The notes under the pieces were generated by a model, which did no database searches, had not been told where the DNA came from, and saw only the letters and a list, made by a program, of their open reading frames with translations. Positions 39,865 to 48,842 of a stretch of DNA of 64,000 bases are shown here, one piece after another. Position numbers and translations under genes: made by a program. Position 1 is the stretch's first letter; each line of letters opens with the position of its first letter. The DNA comes from Glycomyces harbinensis (GTDB lineage Bacteria; Actinomycetota; Actinomycetes; Mycobacteriales; Micromonosporaceae): contig NZ_FNAD01000005.1 of the NCBI RefSeq assembly GCF_900101745.1, positions 62,001 through 126,000 of the forward strand, in the 5' to 3' direction.

Positions 39865-41150
39865 CGATCACGAGCATCGACGTCGTCGACGTCCGCTTCC
39901 CGACCTCGCGCAGCCTCGACGGCTCCGACGCGATGAACCCCGACCCCGACTACTCCGCCGCCTACGTCGTGCTCCGCACCGACAGCGGGCACGAGGGCCA
40001 CGGGTTCACCTTCACCATCGGGCGCGGCAACGACCTCTGCTGCGCCGCGATCGAGACCCTCGGCGAGTACGTGATCGGCACCGACGTCCACAGCACCGCC
40101 GACCTCGGCGACCTGTACAGGCGGCTCACCCACGACTCGCAGATCCGCTGGCTCGGCCCCGAGAAGGGCGTCATGCACCTGGCCGCAGCGGCCCTGGTGA
40201 ACGCCGCCTGGGACCTCGCCGCCCGCCGCTCCGGGTACCCGCTGTGGAAGTACCTCTCCCTCCTGACCCCCGAGGAGATCGTGGAGTGCGTCGACTGGCG
40301 CTACCTCTCCGACGCCCTCACTCCCGAAGAGGCGCTGGAGATCCTGCGCGCGGCCGTGCCCGGCAAGGCCGAGCGCGTCGAGGAGATCGAACGCGACGGC
40401 TACCCCGCCTACACGACCTCGCCCGGCTGGCTCGGCTACGACGACGCGAAGGTCGTGCGCCTCGCCCGCGAAGCGGTCGCCCAGGGCTACCAGCAGATCA
40501 AGCTCAAGGTCGGCGCCGACCTGGAGGACGACCGGCGCCGCTTCGCCGCCGCCCGCGCCGCCGTCGGCCCCGACATCCGCATCGCCGTCGACGCCAACCA
40601 GCGCTGGGACGTCGACCAGGCCGTGTCCTGGATGGCATCCCTCGCCGAGTTCGACCCGTGGTGGATCGAGGAGCCGACCAGCCCCGACGACGTGCTCGGC
40701 CACGCCGCGATCCGCAGGCGCCTGGCTCCCGTCAGGGTCGCCACCGGCGAGCACGTGCACAACCGGGTCATGTTCAAGCAGCTCCTCCAGGCCGGGTCGA
40801 TCGACTTCCTCCAGATGGACGCCGCCCGCGTCGCCGGCGTGAACGAGAACCTCGCGATCCTCCTGCTGGCCGCCAAGTTCGGCGTCCCCGTGTGCCCGCA
40901 CGCGGGCGGGGTGGGCCTGTGCGAACTCGTCTGCCATCTGTCCATGTTCGACTACACGTCGGTCAGCGCCTCCATGGACGACAGGGTCATCGAGTACGTC
41001 GACCACCTGCACGAGCACTTCACGGCCCCCACGGTGATCAAGGGCGGGCGCTACACCGCGCCCACCGAACCGGGGTTCTCGGCCGAGATGAAGCGCGAGA
41101 GCCTGCACCGCTTCGCCTTTCCGAACGGCCCCGAATGGAGCAATCAATGA
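39861..41150 (+). CDS. L-fuconate dehydratase (enolase superfamily)
   Basis: This 429-residue enzyme of the mandelate-racemase/enolase group removes water from L-fuconate to give 2-keto-3-deoxy-L-fuconate. Diagnostic motifs include [16 protein letters not shown] near the start, the KLKVG lysine pair, metal ligands in [18 protein letters not shown] and ATGEHVHN, and the general base His in [11 protein letters not shown]. The start is a TTG overlapping the previous stop (TTGA). The next in-frame ATG would cut off the conserved first strand, so I prefer the TTG. Confidence 0.95.
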   Translation: MTITSIDVVDVRFPTSRSLDGSDAMNPDPDYSAAYVVLRTDSGHEGHGFTFTIGRGNDLCCAAIETLGEYVIGTDVHSTADLGDLYRRLTHDSQIRWLGPEKGVMHLAAAALVNAAWDLAARRSGYPLWKYLSLLTPEEIVECVDWRYLSDALTPEEALEILRAAVPGKAERVEEIERDGYPAYTTSPGWLGYDDAKVVRLAREAVAQGYQQIKLKVGADLEDDRRRFAAARAAVGPDIRIAVDANQRWDVDQAVSWMASLAEFDPWWIEEPTSPDDVLGHAAIRRRLAPVRVATGEHVHNRVMFKQLLQAGSIDFLQMDAARVAGVNENLAILLLAAKFGVPVCPHAGGVGLCELVCHLSMFDYTSVSASMDDRVIEYVDHLHEHFTAPTVIKGGRYTAPTEPGFSAEMKRESLHRFAFPNGPEWSNQ

Positions 41151-41887
41151 GCGGCACCTTCGACGGCCTCACCGTCGCGATCTCCGGCGGCGCCTCCGGC
41201 ATCGGCGCCGCCGCCGCGGACGCCTTCGCCGCGCGCGGCGCGAACATCGCCGTGCTCGACCTCAACGCGAACCCCGACCACTGGTCCCAGACCTGCGACG
41301 TGTCCGACGACCACCAGGTGCGCCAAGCGGTCGCGGCCGTCGCCGCGCACTTCGGCGGCATCGACGTGCTCGTCAACAACGCCGGGATCGGCGCGGTCGG
41401 CACCGTCGAGGAGAACTCCGACAAGCAGTGGTTCCGCGTCCTGGACGTGAACGTGCTCGGCATGGTCCGCCTCGCCCGCGCCTGCCTCCCGCACCTGCGC
41501 GAGTCCTCGGCCCCGGCCATCGTGAACACCTCTTCGATCGCCGCGACCGCCGGCCTCGTCAAGCGCGCCCTCTACTCCGCCTCCAAAGGAGCGGTCCACT
41601 CGCTGACCATGGCGATGGCCGCCGACCATGTGGCCGAAGGCATCCGCGTCAACTGCGTCGAGCCGGGCACCGCCGACACCCCCTGGGTGCAGCGCCTGCT
41701 CGACCAGGCCGAAGACCCGGCCGCCGAGCGCGCCCGCCTGGAGGCCCGCCAGCCCACCGGGCGCCTGGTCAGCGCCGAAGAGGTCGCGGCCGCGATCGTG
41801 TACCTCGCCGACCCGTCCAACAAGGCGCTCACCGGCACGGCCCTGGCCGTGGACGGCGGCATGTCCGGGCTGCGCCTGATCCGATAG
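41147..41887 (+). CDS. SDR family 2-keto-3-deoxy-L-fuconate dehydrogenase
   Basis: The 246-residue short-chain dehydrogenase has the cofactor loop [15 protein letters not shown] and the catalytic Ser...Tyr-x-x-x-Lys in NTSSIAA and YSASKG. As last gene of the fucose operon it should oxidise 2-keto-3-deoxy-L-fuconate to the 2,4-diketo compound used by the FAH-type hydrolase. ATGA overlap with the dehydratase gene. The operon ends here; no transporter or mutarotase is present. Confidence 0.92.
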   Translation: MSGTFDGLTVAISGGASGIGAAAADAFAARGANIAVLDLNANPDHWSQTCDVSDDHQVRQAVAAVAAHFGGIDVLVNNAGIGAVGTVEENSDKQWFRVLDVNVLGMVRLARACLPHLRESSAPAIVNTSSIAATAGLVKRALYSASKGAVHSLTMAMAADHVAEGIRVNCVEPGTADTPWVQRLLDQAEDPAAERARLEARQPTGRLVSAEEVAAAIVYLADPSNKALTGTALAVDGGMSGLRLIR

Positions 41888-41995
41888 GCGCCCGCGCAGC
41901 GCGCAGTCGGGTTCGTGTCTGCCGCGGGCTGCACGACCGGGCGCTCAGCGATGGGACGCAGGGAGATCGACCCGGCGTTCGTCACCAGGGCCTGG

Positions 41996-43200
41996 CCAGT
42001 ATGCAAGCGGCAGTGATGAAGCGGTGGGCGCCGATCCTTGGTGCATTGCCGGAACTGGGCCAGTGTTCGGGTGGCGGCAAAGCGGCGGCGGGGATCGGTC
42101 CTCGATGTGTCGCTGGGATCGGTTCGGTCTTGCTCGGGTGCAGGCGATCAGCAATAAAGGGCTGAAAGGCCGGTTCTTGGTGCGTTGCCGAGGCAGGGCC
42201 AGTGTTCGGGCGCGCAGCGGGGAAGCGGCCGGTAGCCAGTCCTGGCCGTGTTGCCGTGGCCGGGCCGGTCTGGGGCTGGTGTTCAAGCGGGCAGCGATGC
42301 AGGAGCGGCGAGTGGCCGGTCCTCGGTGGGTTGCCGAAGCTGGGCCGGGCGTGGGCCGGTGCTCAGCGACCAAGCGCCGGGTGGCGCTGGTCCTGGTGCG
42401 CTGGTGAGCCCGGCGGCGCAGTGCTGGAAGGTTCAACCGCAGCGACGCAGCGATGCGGCGGTGGGGTCGGTGCGCTGGCAGATTGATCCGCGGTGCATCA
42501 CCGAAGCCCGGCCGTGCTTCAGCTGGTGTACGAGCACGCAGCGATAGACCAGCGGACTCGGTTCTGGTGCGCTACTTGGCCCGGCGGCGCTCCGCCTCGA
42601 GTGCAACCCGCAGCGAAACAACATCGAGCGCCGACCCCCGATGCGGTGCCCAATCTGAGCCGGTCTTGGGCCGGTGTTCGGGCGGCAGCGAAGCAGCGGC
42701 GAGGATCGGTCCTCGGCGTGTCGCCGAGACCGGCGCGGTCTTCGCTCGGGTGCAACCGATCAGCGATGAAGGGCCGGAAGGCCGATCCTTGATGCGTTGC
42801 CGAGGCGGGGCCGGTCGCCGGTCGCGGTTCGCGCATCAAGGAAGCGGCCGGTGGCCGGCACCGGCTGTGTTGCGGTGTCCGGGCCCGGTCTTCGGTCAAT
42901 GTCCAAGCGCGCATCAAGGAAGCGGCTGGTGGCCGGTCCTGGGTGCGTTGCCGAGGCCGGACTCATATCGGCCCGGTGTTCGGGTGCGCAGCAACGCAAG
43001 AGCGGCGGGGGCCGGTGCCCTGTCGCATGGCCGTAATCGAGCGGGGCCGGGGGTAGCGGACCGGTGCGCAACCCGCAGCGAAGCAACATCGAGCGCCGAC
43101 CCCCGGTGCGCTGCCCGGACTGGGCCGGTCTTCGGTAGTGGTTCGAGCGCGCAGCGAGCATGCGGCCGGTGGCCGATCCGTGGCATGGCGCCGAGCCCAA
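41996..43200. repeat. Degenerate tandem array, about 16 units of roughly 75 bp
   Basis: I can delimit about 16 related units by eye, 63 to about 98 bases long and most often near 75. Shared blocks on the plus strand are GGCCGGTNTTCGGG, GCGCAGCGATGAAGCGG, GGTGGCCGGTCCT and TGGTGCGTTGCCGAGGC. The best-conserved pair, about 66 bases, is at 42602-42667 and 43067-43132, with only a few differences. Frames stay open across several units on both strands and show 25-residue periodicity, but stops interrupt each frame. I cannot tell whether the array codes for protein. Confidence 0.8.
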
Positions 43201-43414
43201 GCCCGGGGTCGGGGCTGGGTCGATTTGGCGTAGGGCCGCGGTGGAGCGGCGGCCCTGCCCCGTGCCCGGTGGCACTCGTCCGCCGATCCCGGCCCAGCAT
43301 CGGACCGGTCGCCGAAGACGCCAGCCGTCCGCCCTCCAGCAAGGCGCGTGCAGCACAGGCACTCGCGTAGCGCGCTGTAGCGCAGGGCGCGGTCGCGTCG
43401 GTGAGGGTCGTCAT
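42914..43414 (-). CDS. Possible gene reading into the repeat array
   Basis: On the minus strand AAAGGAGGT is followed 9 bases later by ATG (43414), a nearly perfect ribosome binding site. The frame runs 166 codons to a stop at 42914. About the first 60 residues (TTLTDATAPCATARYASACAA onward) are unique; the rest is 25-residue repeats from the array. No family is recognised. It may be the intact head of a decayed repeat protein, or a short peptide gene whose frame runs on by chance. Confidence 0.35.
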   Translation of the reverse strand: MTTLTDATAPCATARYASACAARALLEGGRLASSATGPMLGRDRRTSATGHGAGPPLHRGPTPNRPSPDPGLGLGAMPRIGHRPHARCALEPLPKTGPVRAAHRGSALDVASLRVAHRSATPGPARLRPCDRAPAPAALALLRTRTPGRYESGLGNAPRTGHQPLP

Positions 43415-43740
43415 CGTGTTCGCACCTCCTTTCGAGCATCGGTCGCTACGCTGGCCCCGTCGCACCGGGCGCGCTGTGGTTGCCGCACTTGCGCTGTCGC
43501 GTGCAGATGGCAGCGATCGGGCCGGTCGCCGGTCGGGCGTTGGCATTGTCGTTGGCGTCAGCACACGGTGCCCGTGTTTGGGCGTGCGGGTGCTGCACCG
43601 GGGTGCGGCGGTGGTGGGTGTTGGTGGTGCTGCTGCTTGCGGTGGTGGGTGTTGGTCGGGACTGTCGGGGTGCGCGTGGATCGGGCGCAGATGCCAACCG
43701 GTCGTGATCATCGCAGGTGGCGCTTCAGAGGGCCTTTGCC

Positions 43741-43960
43741 TACGGTATGTGCCTCGTTGAAAACACCAGCCTCCCGGCGCTCGAGGTGATCCCGGCCGAA
43801 AGGGCTCCCCCACCCAGTCCGGCCGCCTTGACCGGATAGCTGCGGGGTCCCGATAGCACTCCGAGGGCGACACCCCCCAACCCTGCTCAACCGAGCAAAG
43901 TGGCAGTGTCGGGGGCTCCTACAGAGGAACGGCTCTCGGCCAGAGGCTTGGCGTAGTCTG
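43741..43960. other. Hairpin-rich segment, possible structured RNA
   Basis: Several nested stems are visible in about 220 bases without a coding signal: CGACAC (43868-43873) with GTGTCG (43906-43911), enclosing GCTC/GAGC (43885-43896); TCCGG (43818-43822) with CCGGA (43832-43836); and CTCT/AGAG (43933-43945). It lies upstream of the repeat-array start on the minus strand. I do not recognise a known RNA family, and the transcribed strand is unknown. The rest of 43415-44305 shows no convincing gene. Confidence 0.25.
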
Positions 43961-44305
43961 CTTACACCGGCCGCCGCCTGTATGAATCCCTTACCCTTGT
44001 GCGTACCCCAATTCTCTCTCGCACCGGTACCACCCGCAACACCCACACGGGTAGAGACCACTCGCGTTTCCCCGCTATTCCCCTTGCGCCGCAAACAAAC
44101 TCGACCTCACCGGCATCGCCGGTCCGGACGCCGCACCCCGGCCGCCCCCGGCCCCGCCCCGGACCCCGGCCCACGCCCCACCTCCTCGTCGCCGCCCGCC
44201 CGAACACCCACCAAGACGGCGCCCGAATCAGCAATGCACCCCGACCCACCCACCACCACTCCGTCGCCGCCGCACTTCGTCTCTCACCTGGACCCGCAAC
44301 GCCCC

Positions 44306-45109
44306 TCAGCGGGCTGCCGCAGCGACCACGATCGTGCTGTAGCGCATGGTGAACGAGCCGCCGAGGGCGTCGAGCGTCTCGCGGGTCGACTCGAGGAGCC
44401 GCTCCATCTGGTCGGGCTCCAGGCTGCTGTAGCCGCCCGAGGTCGGGATCCCGTCGAGCCAACCCTCGGTCGTGTAAAGCCGCTCCCAGTCGTACTGCCG
44501 GCGTTCGGGTTCGGTGAACGCGCCGGTCTCGCGAATGCCGCCCTCGGCCCTGGCGAACATCGGCTCGTAGGTCTCCAGCATCGGCCGCGCCCAGAGGTCC
44601 GGGAAGTCGGGGAACAGGTCCCGGTGGATCGCGCCGAACGCGGCCGCGACCTCGGGCGGCGGCTGGAACACGTTCCAGCACAAGGCGAGTCGTCCTCCCG
44701 CTCGCAGCACCTCGGCGGCCCTCGCCGCTCCGGCGACCGGGTCGATCCAGTGCCAGGTCTGGGCGGAGACGACCGTGTCGAAGACCCGCCCCTTCGCGTC
44801 CCAGTCCTCGAAGCGGCCCGTCTCGACCTCGATGCCGTGGCCGCGGGCGAGGGCGGCCATGCGCTCGTCGACGTCGACGCCGAGGACATCGCAGCCCTTC
44901 GCGGCGAAGAGCCGGGCGGCGATGCCGGTGCCGACGCCCACGTCGAGGACGGCGGGGCCGGGACTCGCGGCGATGACGGCGTCGACCATCGCCGCCGGGT
45001 AGGTGGGCCGGGCCCGGTCGTAGCGGTCGGCCTCCGCACCGAAGGAGGTGGCGGCCCGGCGCAGGTCCGGGTAGGGGGCGGCGCCGTCTCGCGGCGGTAT
45101 AGTGACCAT
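44306..45109 (-). CDS. SAM-dependent methyltransferase
   Basis: The 267-residue class I methyltransferase has the SAM-binding glycine motif VLDVGVGTGIAA, the acidic loop VLGVDVDERM and post-I motifs (FDTVVSAQTWHWID). This subgroup (UbiE/Tam-like) methylates small molecules; the substrate is unknown. I start at the ATG at 45109, 6 bases after TATAGT; an upstream ATG at 45145 would overlap the operator. It is divergent from a TetR gene, with shared half-sites between them. Confidence 0.85.
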   Translation of the reverse strand: MVTIPPRDGAAPYPDLRRAATSFGAEADRYDRARPTYPAAMVDAVIAASPGPAVLDVGVGTGIAARLFAAKGCDVLGVDVDERMAALARGHGIEVETGRFEDWDAKGRVFDTVVSAQTWHWIDPVAGAARAAEVLRAGGRLALCWNVFQPPPEVAAAFGAIHRDLFPDFPDLWARPMLETYEPMFARAEGGIRETGAFTEPERRQYDWERLYTTEGWLDGIPTSGGYSSLEPDQMERLLESTRETLDALGGSFTMRYSTIVVAAAAR

Positions 45110-45111
45110 GC

Positions 45112-45137
45112 GCCCACTATAAATGGGCGATTGCCCA
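45112..45137. promoter_or_regulatory. Overlapping inverted repeats, TetR operator overlapping the -10 box
   Basis: Three half-sites lie in order: GCCCA (45112-45116), TGGGC (45124-45128) and GCCCA (45133-45137). They form two overlapping inverted repeats. The methyltransferase -10 box TATAGT (minus strand, 45116-45121) lies inside, so a bound repressor would block it. Confidence 0.6.
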
Positions 45138-45186
45138 CTCGTCAACGCCCGGACATCGGGACGCCCACGACCGAAACGAGGAGACC

Positions 45187-45774
45187 ATGCCCACCGGTGT
45201 GCCCATGGGAGACGCCCGGGAGCGGCTGTTCGACGCCGCCGACCGCATCCTGCTGCGCGACGGACCGAGCGCCCTCACCAGCCGGGCCGTCACCGACGAG
45301 GCCGGCGTCGCCAAAGGCGTGCTGCACAAGCACTTCGCGGACTTCGACGGCTTCCTCGCCGCGTTCGTGCTCGACCGGGCCGACCGGCTCGACGAGCGGG
45401 CCGCGGCCCTGCTGCGGGCCGCCGGTTCCGGCACGGTCGCCGGGAACCTCGCCGAGGCCCTGACCGCGGTGTTCGGCTCGGTCGCCGTGGCCGTCGTCGC
45501 GCTGGTGACCTTCCGCGACGAGCTGCGGGCGCGGCTGCGCGAGACCTGGCCCGCGGGCGTTCCGGTGCTCACCGAGATCGCGGTGATGATCCGCGACTAC
45601 CTTGCGGCCGAACGGGAACTGGGCCGCCTCGCGCCGGGCGCCGACCCCGAGGGGCTGGCCCCGATGCTCGTCGGCACCGCGCACCTGCTCTTCGGCGACC
45701 GCACCGGCGCCCCGCCGACCGAGGCGGCCGTGCGCAGCGCGGTCGACGGCGTCATCGGAGCGGTCCTCGTCTGA
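45187..45774 (+). CDS. TetR family transcriptional regulator
   Basis: This 195-residue repressor has the TetR helix-turn-helix (ERLFDAADRILLRDGPSALTS, then GVAKGVLHKHFADFDGFLAAF). GAGGAG precedes the ATG. It is divergent from the methyltransferase, and the operator-like repeats lie in the 77-base gap, so mutual control is very likely. Confidence 0.9.
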   Translation: MPTGVPMGDARERLFDAADRILLRDGPSALTSRAVTDEAGVAKGVLHKHFADFDGFLAAFVLDRADRLDERAAALLRAAGSGTVAGNLAEALTAVFGSVAVAVVALVTFRDELRARLRETWPAGVPVLTEIAVMIRDYLAAERELGRLAPGADPEGLAPMLVGTAHLLFGDRTGAPPTEAAVRSAVDGVIGAVLV

Positions 45775-46108
45775 GGGCGCACTCGGGCGGAACGCACCCG
45801 TCGTGCCGTCCTCGACCGGATCGTGTTCGTCTGCGGCGTGTGCGCCGGCGGACAGCGCTGGTCCCCGTCCGCCGGCGCGGAACCCGACGCTGGTGTCGGC
45901 CTGCCGCGGGAGGACGGCGTCGAACGGCCTTGCGTCGGGAGTATGGATCGATCACTATGCGCTACAACAGTTTTCGTGATCATGATATTCCCCTATAGAG
46001 ACCTCCTGACCCATGCGTTCAGTTGCCTCGACTACGGGATCCCCCGTCCGGCGCCGTTCGAACCCCCTCCCGGAGCCCCTGGGGGGAGCGCCGCAGGCAC
46101 GGCGCGGA
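45775..46108. other. Intergenic stretch with a low-GC patch
   Basis: About 330 bases without a supported gene. A low-GC patch at 45945-46005 includes a tiny frame from an ATG at 45957 (RYNSFRDHDIPL, 13 codons with the start), without a ribosome binding site. A GC-rich hairpin-like stretch, CTCCCGGAGCCCCTGGGGGG, lies at 46066-46085. Confidence 0.35.
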
Positions 46109-46114
46109 TAGGCT
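46109..46114 (+). promoter_or_regulatory. -10 box of a leaderless promoter (DinB-fold gene)
   Basis: TAGGCT is followed by seven bases and the ATG at 46122. Confidence 0.45.
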
Positions 46115-46121
46115 GGGGTCT

Positions 46122-46841
46122 ATGGACACTGCCTCGTATTTGCGATGCTTCCTGCGCGAACTCGATGGATTCAGGGCATGCCTGACCAAGGGCGACCTCA
46201 CGGTGCCGATCGCCTACCGCGAGGATCCGGACTACCCCCTCGACCTCGCCGGGCTGGCCGCGCGCGTCGGCGCCGCGAACCTGTTCGTCGCCGCCACGGT
46301 CACCGACTTCAGCGGCGCGGACTCGCCCCCGGACGGCACGCCGCCGAAGACGCCCGACGACCGCGCCGAACTCGTGCGCTGGGTCGAGGGCACCGGCGAA
46401 GTGCTGGTCATGGCCCTGGACACCGAGCCCGGCACGCCCGCGTGGGGCTTCTACACGCCCCCGAACGCGGGCCACTGGCAGCGCTCGATCGCCGTCGAGA
46501 CGATGCTGCACCGCTGGGACGCCGAGCAGGCGCTCGGCGAGCCCGGTCCGCTCGACCCCGAACTGTCCGGCGAGGGCATCACCGAGGTCTTCGACGTGCT
46601 GGCGCCCAGGCAGATCGGCCGCGGCAAGGCCTGGCCGCCCGACGCCTGCATACGGCTCGACGCCACCGACACCGAGGACTGGTGGACCTTCGGCCCCGGC
46701 GACCCGGTCGCCGAGGTCCGCGGCACCGCCGCCGACCTGCTGCTCCTGCTGCGCGGGCGCAAGACCGCCTACGACGAGGCGTTCGCCTGGAGCGGCGAGC
46801 GCAACACGGCCCTCTCGGTGCTCAAGGGGCCGTTGACGTGA
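46122..46841 (+). CDS. DinB-fold, maleylpyruvate isomerase family protein
   Basis: The 239-residue protein belongs to the mycothiol-dependent maleylpyruvate-isomerase-like family. It has the N-terminal DinB helical bundle, a metal-site histidine in ETMLHRWDAEQAL and a C-terminal SCP2-like part (RGTAADLLLLLRGRK). Such enzymes add or remove mycothiol, the actinobacterial thiol. The substrate is unknown. The gene runs into the convergent TetR gene, with 20 shared bases. It is probably leaderless. Confidence 0.85.
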   Translation: MDTASYLRCFLRELDGFRACLTKGDLTVPIAYREDPDYPLDLAGLAARVGAANLFVAATVTDFSGADSPPDGTPPKTPDDRAELVRWVEGTGEVLVMALDTEPGTPAWGFYTPPNAGHWQRSIAVETMLHRWDAEQALGEPGPLDPELSGEGITEVFDVLAPRQIGRGKAWPPDACIRLDATDTEDWWTFGPGDPVAEVRGTAADLLLLLRGRKTAYDEAFAWSGERNTALSVLKGPLT

Positions 46842-47418
46842 GGGTGTCGGTCGGCGCCGCCGCGCCAGCGCGGAACCCGTCGACCATGAGCGTGAACCAC
46901 CGCTCGCGCAGCGCCGACGGCTGCTCGGTCGGCACCGTCACGAAGAACATGTAGCAGTCCTCCGCCGTGAGGTCCGGGCGCAGGTCGCCCTGGGCCTTGC
47001 CCGCCGCGATGATCCGCTCGATCGCCTCGGTGCCGCGCCGCAGGTGGCTCTCCTCGTCGTACACGGCGCCCAGCTCGCGGGCCGCCGCCTTGACCGCCTT
47101 GTTGCTGGAGGCGTTCTCCATGATGAGGCGTGCGAACGCGATGAACTCGTCGATCGCCCGCGCCCCGGACGCGATGCGGTCGGCCGCCGCGACGACCTCG
47201 ACCGTCATGTCCTCCAGGCACTCGTCGACCACGGCCTTGACCAGGTCGCCCTTGGTCGGGAAGTGCCGGTAGAGGGTGCCCACGGCCACGCCCGCGTCGG
47301 CGGCGATGGCCTCCATCGGGACCTCGGGCCCGTGCATGATGATCTGCCGGGTCGCGGCCTCGGTGATCTTGGCGCGATTGCGGGCGGCGTCGGCCCGCAG
47401 CGGCCGCTCCTGTGGCAT
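46822..47418 (-). CDS. TetR family transcriptional regulator
   Basis: This 198-residue TetR protein has the DNA-binding domain [25 protein letters not shown]-like (seen as [13 protein letters not shown]). GGAGAGAGGGG precedes the ATG. It is divergent from the SDR gene, with two inverted repeats in the gap, and its 3' end overlaps the convergent DinB-fold gene by 20 bases. Confidence 0.9.
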   Translation of the reverse strand: [198 protein letters not shown]

Positions 47419-47473
47419 CCGATCCCCTCTCTCCGTGGAACATCATAAGCACCGGCCCTCGACTTGCCATAAG

Positions 47474-47512
47474 ATGAATCATGGTTCATTATTATGATGA
47501 AGTCAGGTTCAT
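47474..47512. promoter_or_regulatory. Two tandem TetR operators
   Basis: ATGAA-N6-TTCAT occurs at 47474-47489 and again at 47497-47512, centres 23 bases apart, in an AT-rich gap between the divergent TetR and SDR genes. Two cooperating dimers of the TetR protein are the obvious binders. Confidence 0.75.
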
Positions 47513-47530
47513 CTTACGTGAGGATCCGCC

Positions 47531-48448
47531 ATGAACGCCGAATGGACCACCGCCGACATCCCCGACCAGACCGGACGCACCTTCATGGTGACCGGCGCCA
47601 ACTCAGGGCTGGGCCTGGAGACGGCCCGCGCGGTCGCCGCCCGCGGCGCACGCGTCGTCATGACCGTGCGCAGCGAGGAGAAGGGCCGCGCGGCCGCGGC
47701 CGACATCATCAGCACCGCGCCCGACGCCGACCTGGAGGTCCGCCGCCTCGACCTGGCCGACCTCGACTCCGTCAAGGCCTTCGCCGCCGACTACGACGGG
47801 CACCTCGACGTCCTGGTCAACAACGCCGGCATCATGATCCCGCCGCGCCGCCTCACCAAGCAGGGCCACGAGTCCCAGTTCGGGACCAACCACCTCGGCC
47901 ACTTCGCGCTCACCGGGCTGCTGCTCGACCGCCTCGGGAAGGGGCAGCACCCGCGCGTGGTCACCGTCTCGTCCCTGGCGCACCTCAGCGGCAGGATCCA
48001 CTTCGACGACCTGACCGGGGAGCGGAGCTACGGGCCGGTGCGGTACTACGAGCAGTCCAAGTTCGCCAACATGCTCTTCACGCTGGAACTCGACCGGCGC
48101 CTGCGCGCGGCGGGCAGTCCCGTGCGCAGCCTCGCGGCGCACCCGGGCTTCTCGGACACGCAGCTGATGCAGAGCGCGAACGCACTGGTCAGGGCCGCAG
48201 GCAAAGTGGTGATGCCGTTCGTGACACAGTCGGCAGCGGCCGGCGCGCTGCCCCAGCTGTACGCCGCGACCGACCCGCGCGCCGAGGGCGGGCAGTACTT
48301 CGGGCCCGGCGGGCGCAGGGAGCGCAAGGGCTGGCCGGTGCTCGTGCAGCCGGCGCCCACCGCCGAGGACCCCGGGACGGCGAAGCGGCTGTGGGAGCTC
48401 TCCGAGACCCTGACGGGCGTCCGCTTCCCGCTCACCGCGGCGGCGTGA
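47531..48448 (+). CDS. SDR family oxidoreductase, retinol-dehydrogenase-like
   Basis: The 305-residue enzyme has the NADP-binding loop VTGANSGLGLETA, NNAGIM, a catalytic serine in VTVSSLAH and Tyr-x-x-x-Lys in YYEQSKFAN. Its closest style is that of retinol-dehydrogenase/WWOX-like SDRs, often general carbonyl reductases in bacteria. Expression is probably set by the divergent TetR repressor. Its stop lies 7 bases from the convergent MerR stop. Confidence 0.88.
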   Translation: MNAEWTTADIPDQTGRTFMVTGANSGLGLETARAVAARGARVVMTVRSEEKGRAAAADIISTAPDADLEVRRLDLADLDSVKAFAADYDGHLDVLVNNAGIMIPPRRLTKQGHESQFGTNHLGHFALTGLLLDRLGKGQHPRVVTVSSLAHLSGRIHFDDLTGERSYGPVRYYEQSKFANMLFTLELDRRLRAAGSPVRSLAAHPGFSDTQLMQSANALVRAAGKVVMPFVTQSAAAGALPQLYAATDPRAEGGQYFGPGGRRERKGWPVLVQPAPTAEDPGTAKRLWELSETLTGVRFPLTAAA

Positions 48449-48455
48449 GCGCCGG

Positions 48456-48824
48456 TCAAGCGGGTTCGCGGACCTCGGCGGCGTCGATGACCTCGCCGAG
48501 GATCTCCCTGGTGCGCAGCAGGTCCTGGATCTGACGGTCGATGCGCTCGCGCTCGACCTTCAGCTCCTGTGCGAGCGACTCGGTCGTGCGCTCGTTCGGG
48601 CCGCCGTCCTGGTCGCTCATGCACGGCAGGACACTGTGGATCGTCGCCGAGTTGAGCCCGGCCGCGAACAGGATCTGGATGCGCACCACCCGGTCGACCG
48701 CCCGCTCGGGGTACTCCCGGTGGCCGCCCGGCGTACGCTCGGCGTCGAGCAGGCCCTGCTCGCCGTAGTAGCGCAGGGACCGCTCGCTGACGCCCGTGCG
48801 CCGGGCCAGTTCACCGATTCGCAT
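48456..48824 (-). CDS. MerR family transcriptional regulator
   Basis: This 122-residue protein starts with the MerR helix-turn-helix (RIGELARRTGVSERSLRYYGEQGLL), a wing (GHREYPERAVDRV) and a long dimer coiled coil near the end. One cysteine (VLPCMSD) is present, so a multi-Cys metal site is unlikely; small electrophiles or redox stress are more probable signals. I start at the ATG at 48824, with GAGG upstream; a GTG four codons earlier is possible. It is divergent from an Old Yellow Enzyme gene. Confidence 0.9.
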   Translation of the reverse strand: MRIGELARRTGVSERSLRYYGEQGLLDAERTPGGHREYPERAVDRVVRIQILFAAGLNSATIHSVLPCMSDQDGGPNERTTESLAQELKVERERIDRQIQDLLRTREILGEVIDAAEVREPA

Positions 48825-48842
48825 GGCCTGCCTCACATTCCC

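Noticed and set aside
41996..43200. CRISPR array
   Set aside because: Units drift continuously with no conserved repeat alternating with unique spacers. Unit length varies from 63 to about 98, and no cas gene is near.
41996..43414. Integron cassette array or transposon with terminal repeats
   Set aside because: No integrase or transposase frame, no attC-like R boxes and no flanking inverted repeats or target duplication seen.
43741..43980. tmRNA, RNase P RNA or SRP RNA
   Set aside because: None of the invariant sequence motifs of these RNAs is present on either strand.
46048..46090. tRNA T-arm (GTTCGAACCCC)
   Set aside because: No acceptor, D or anticodon arms can be built around it.
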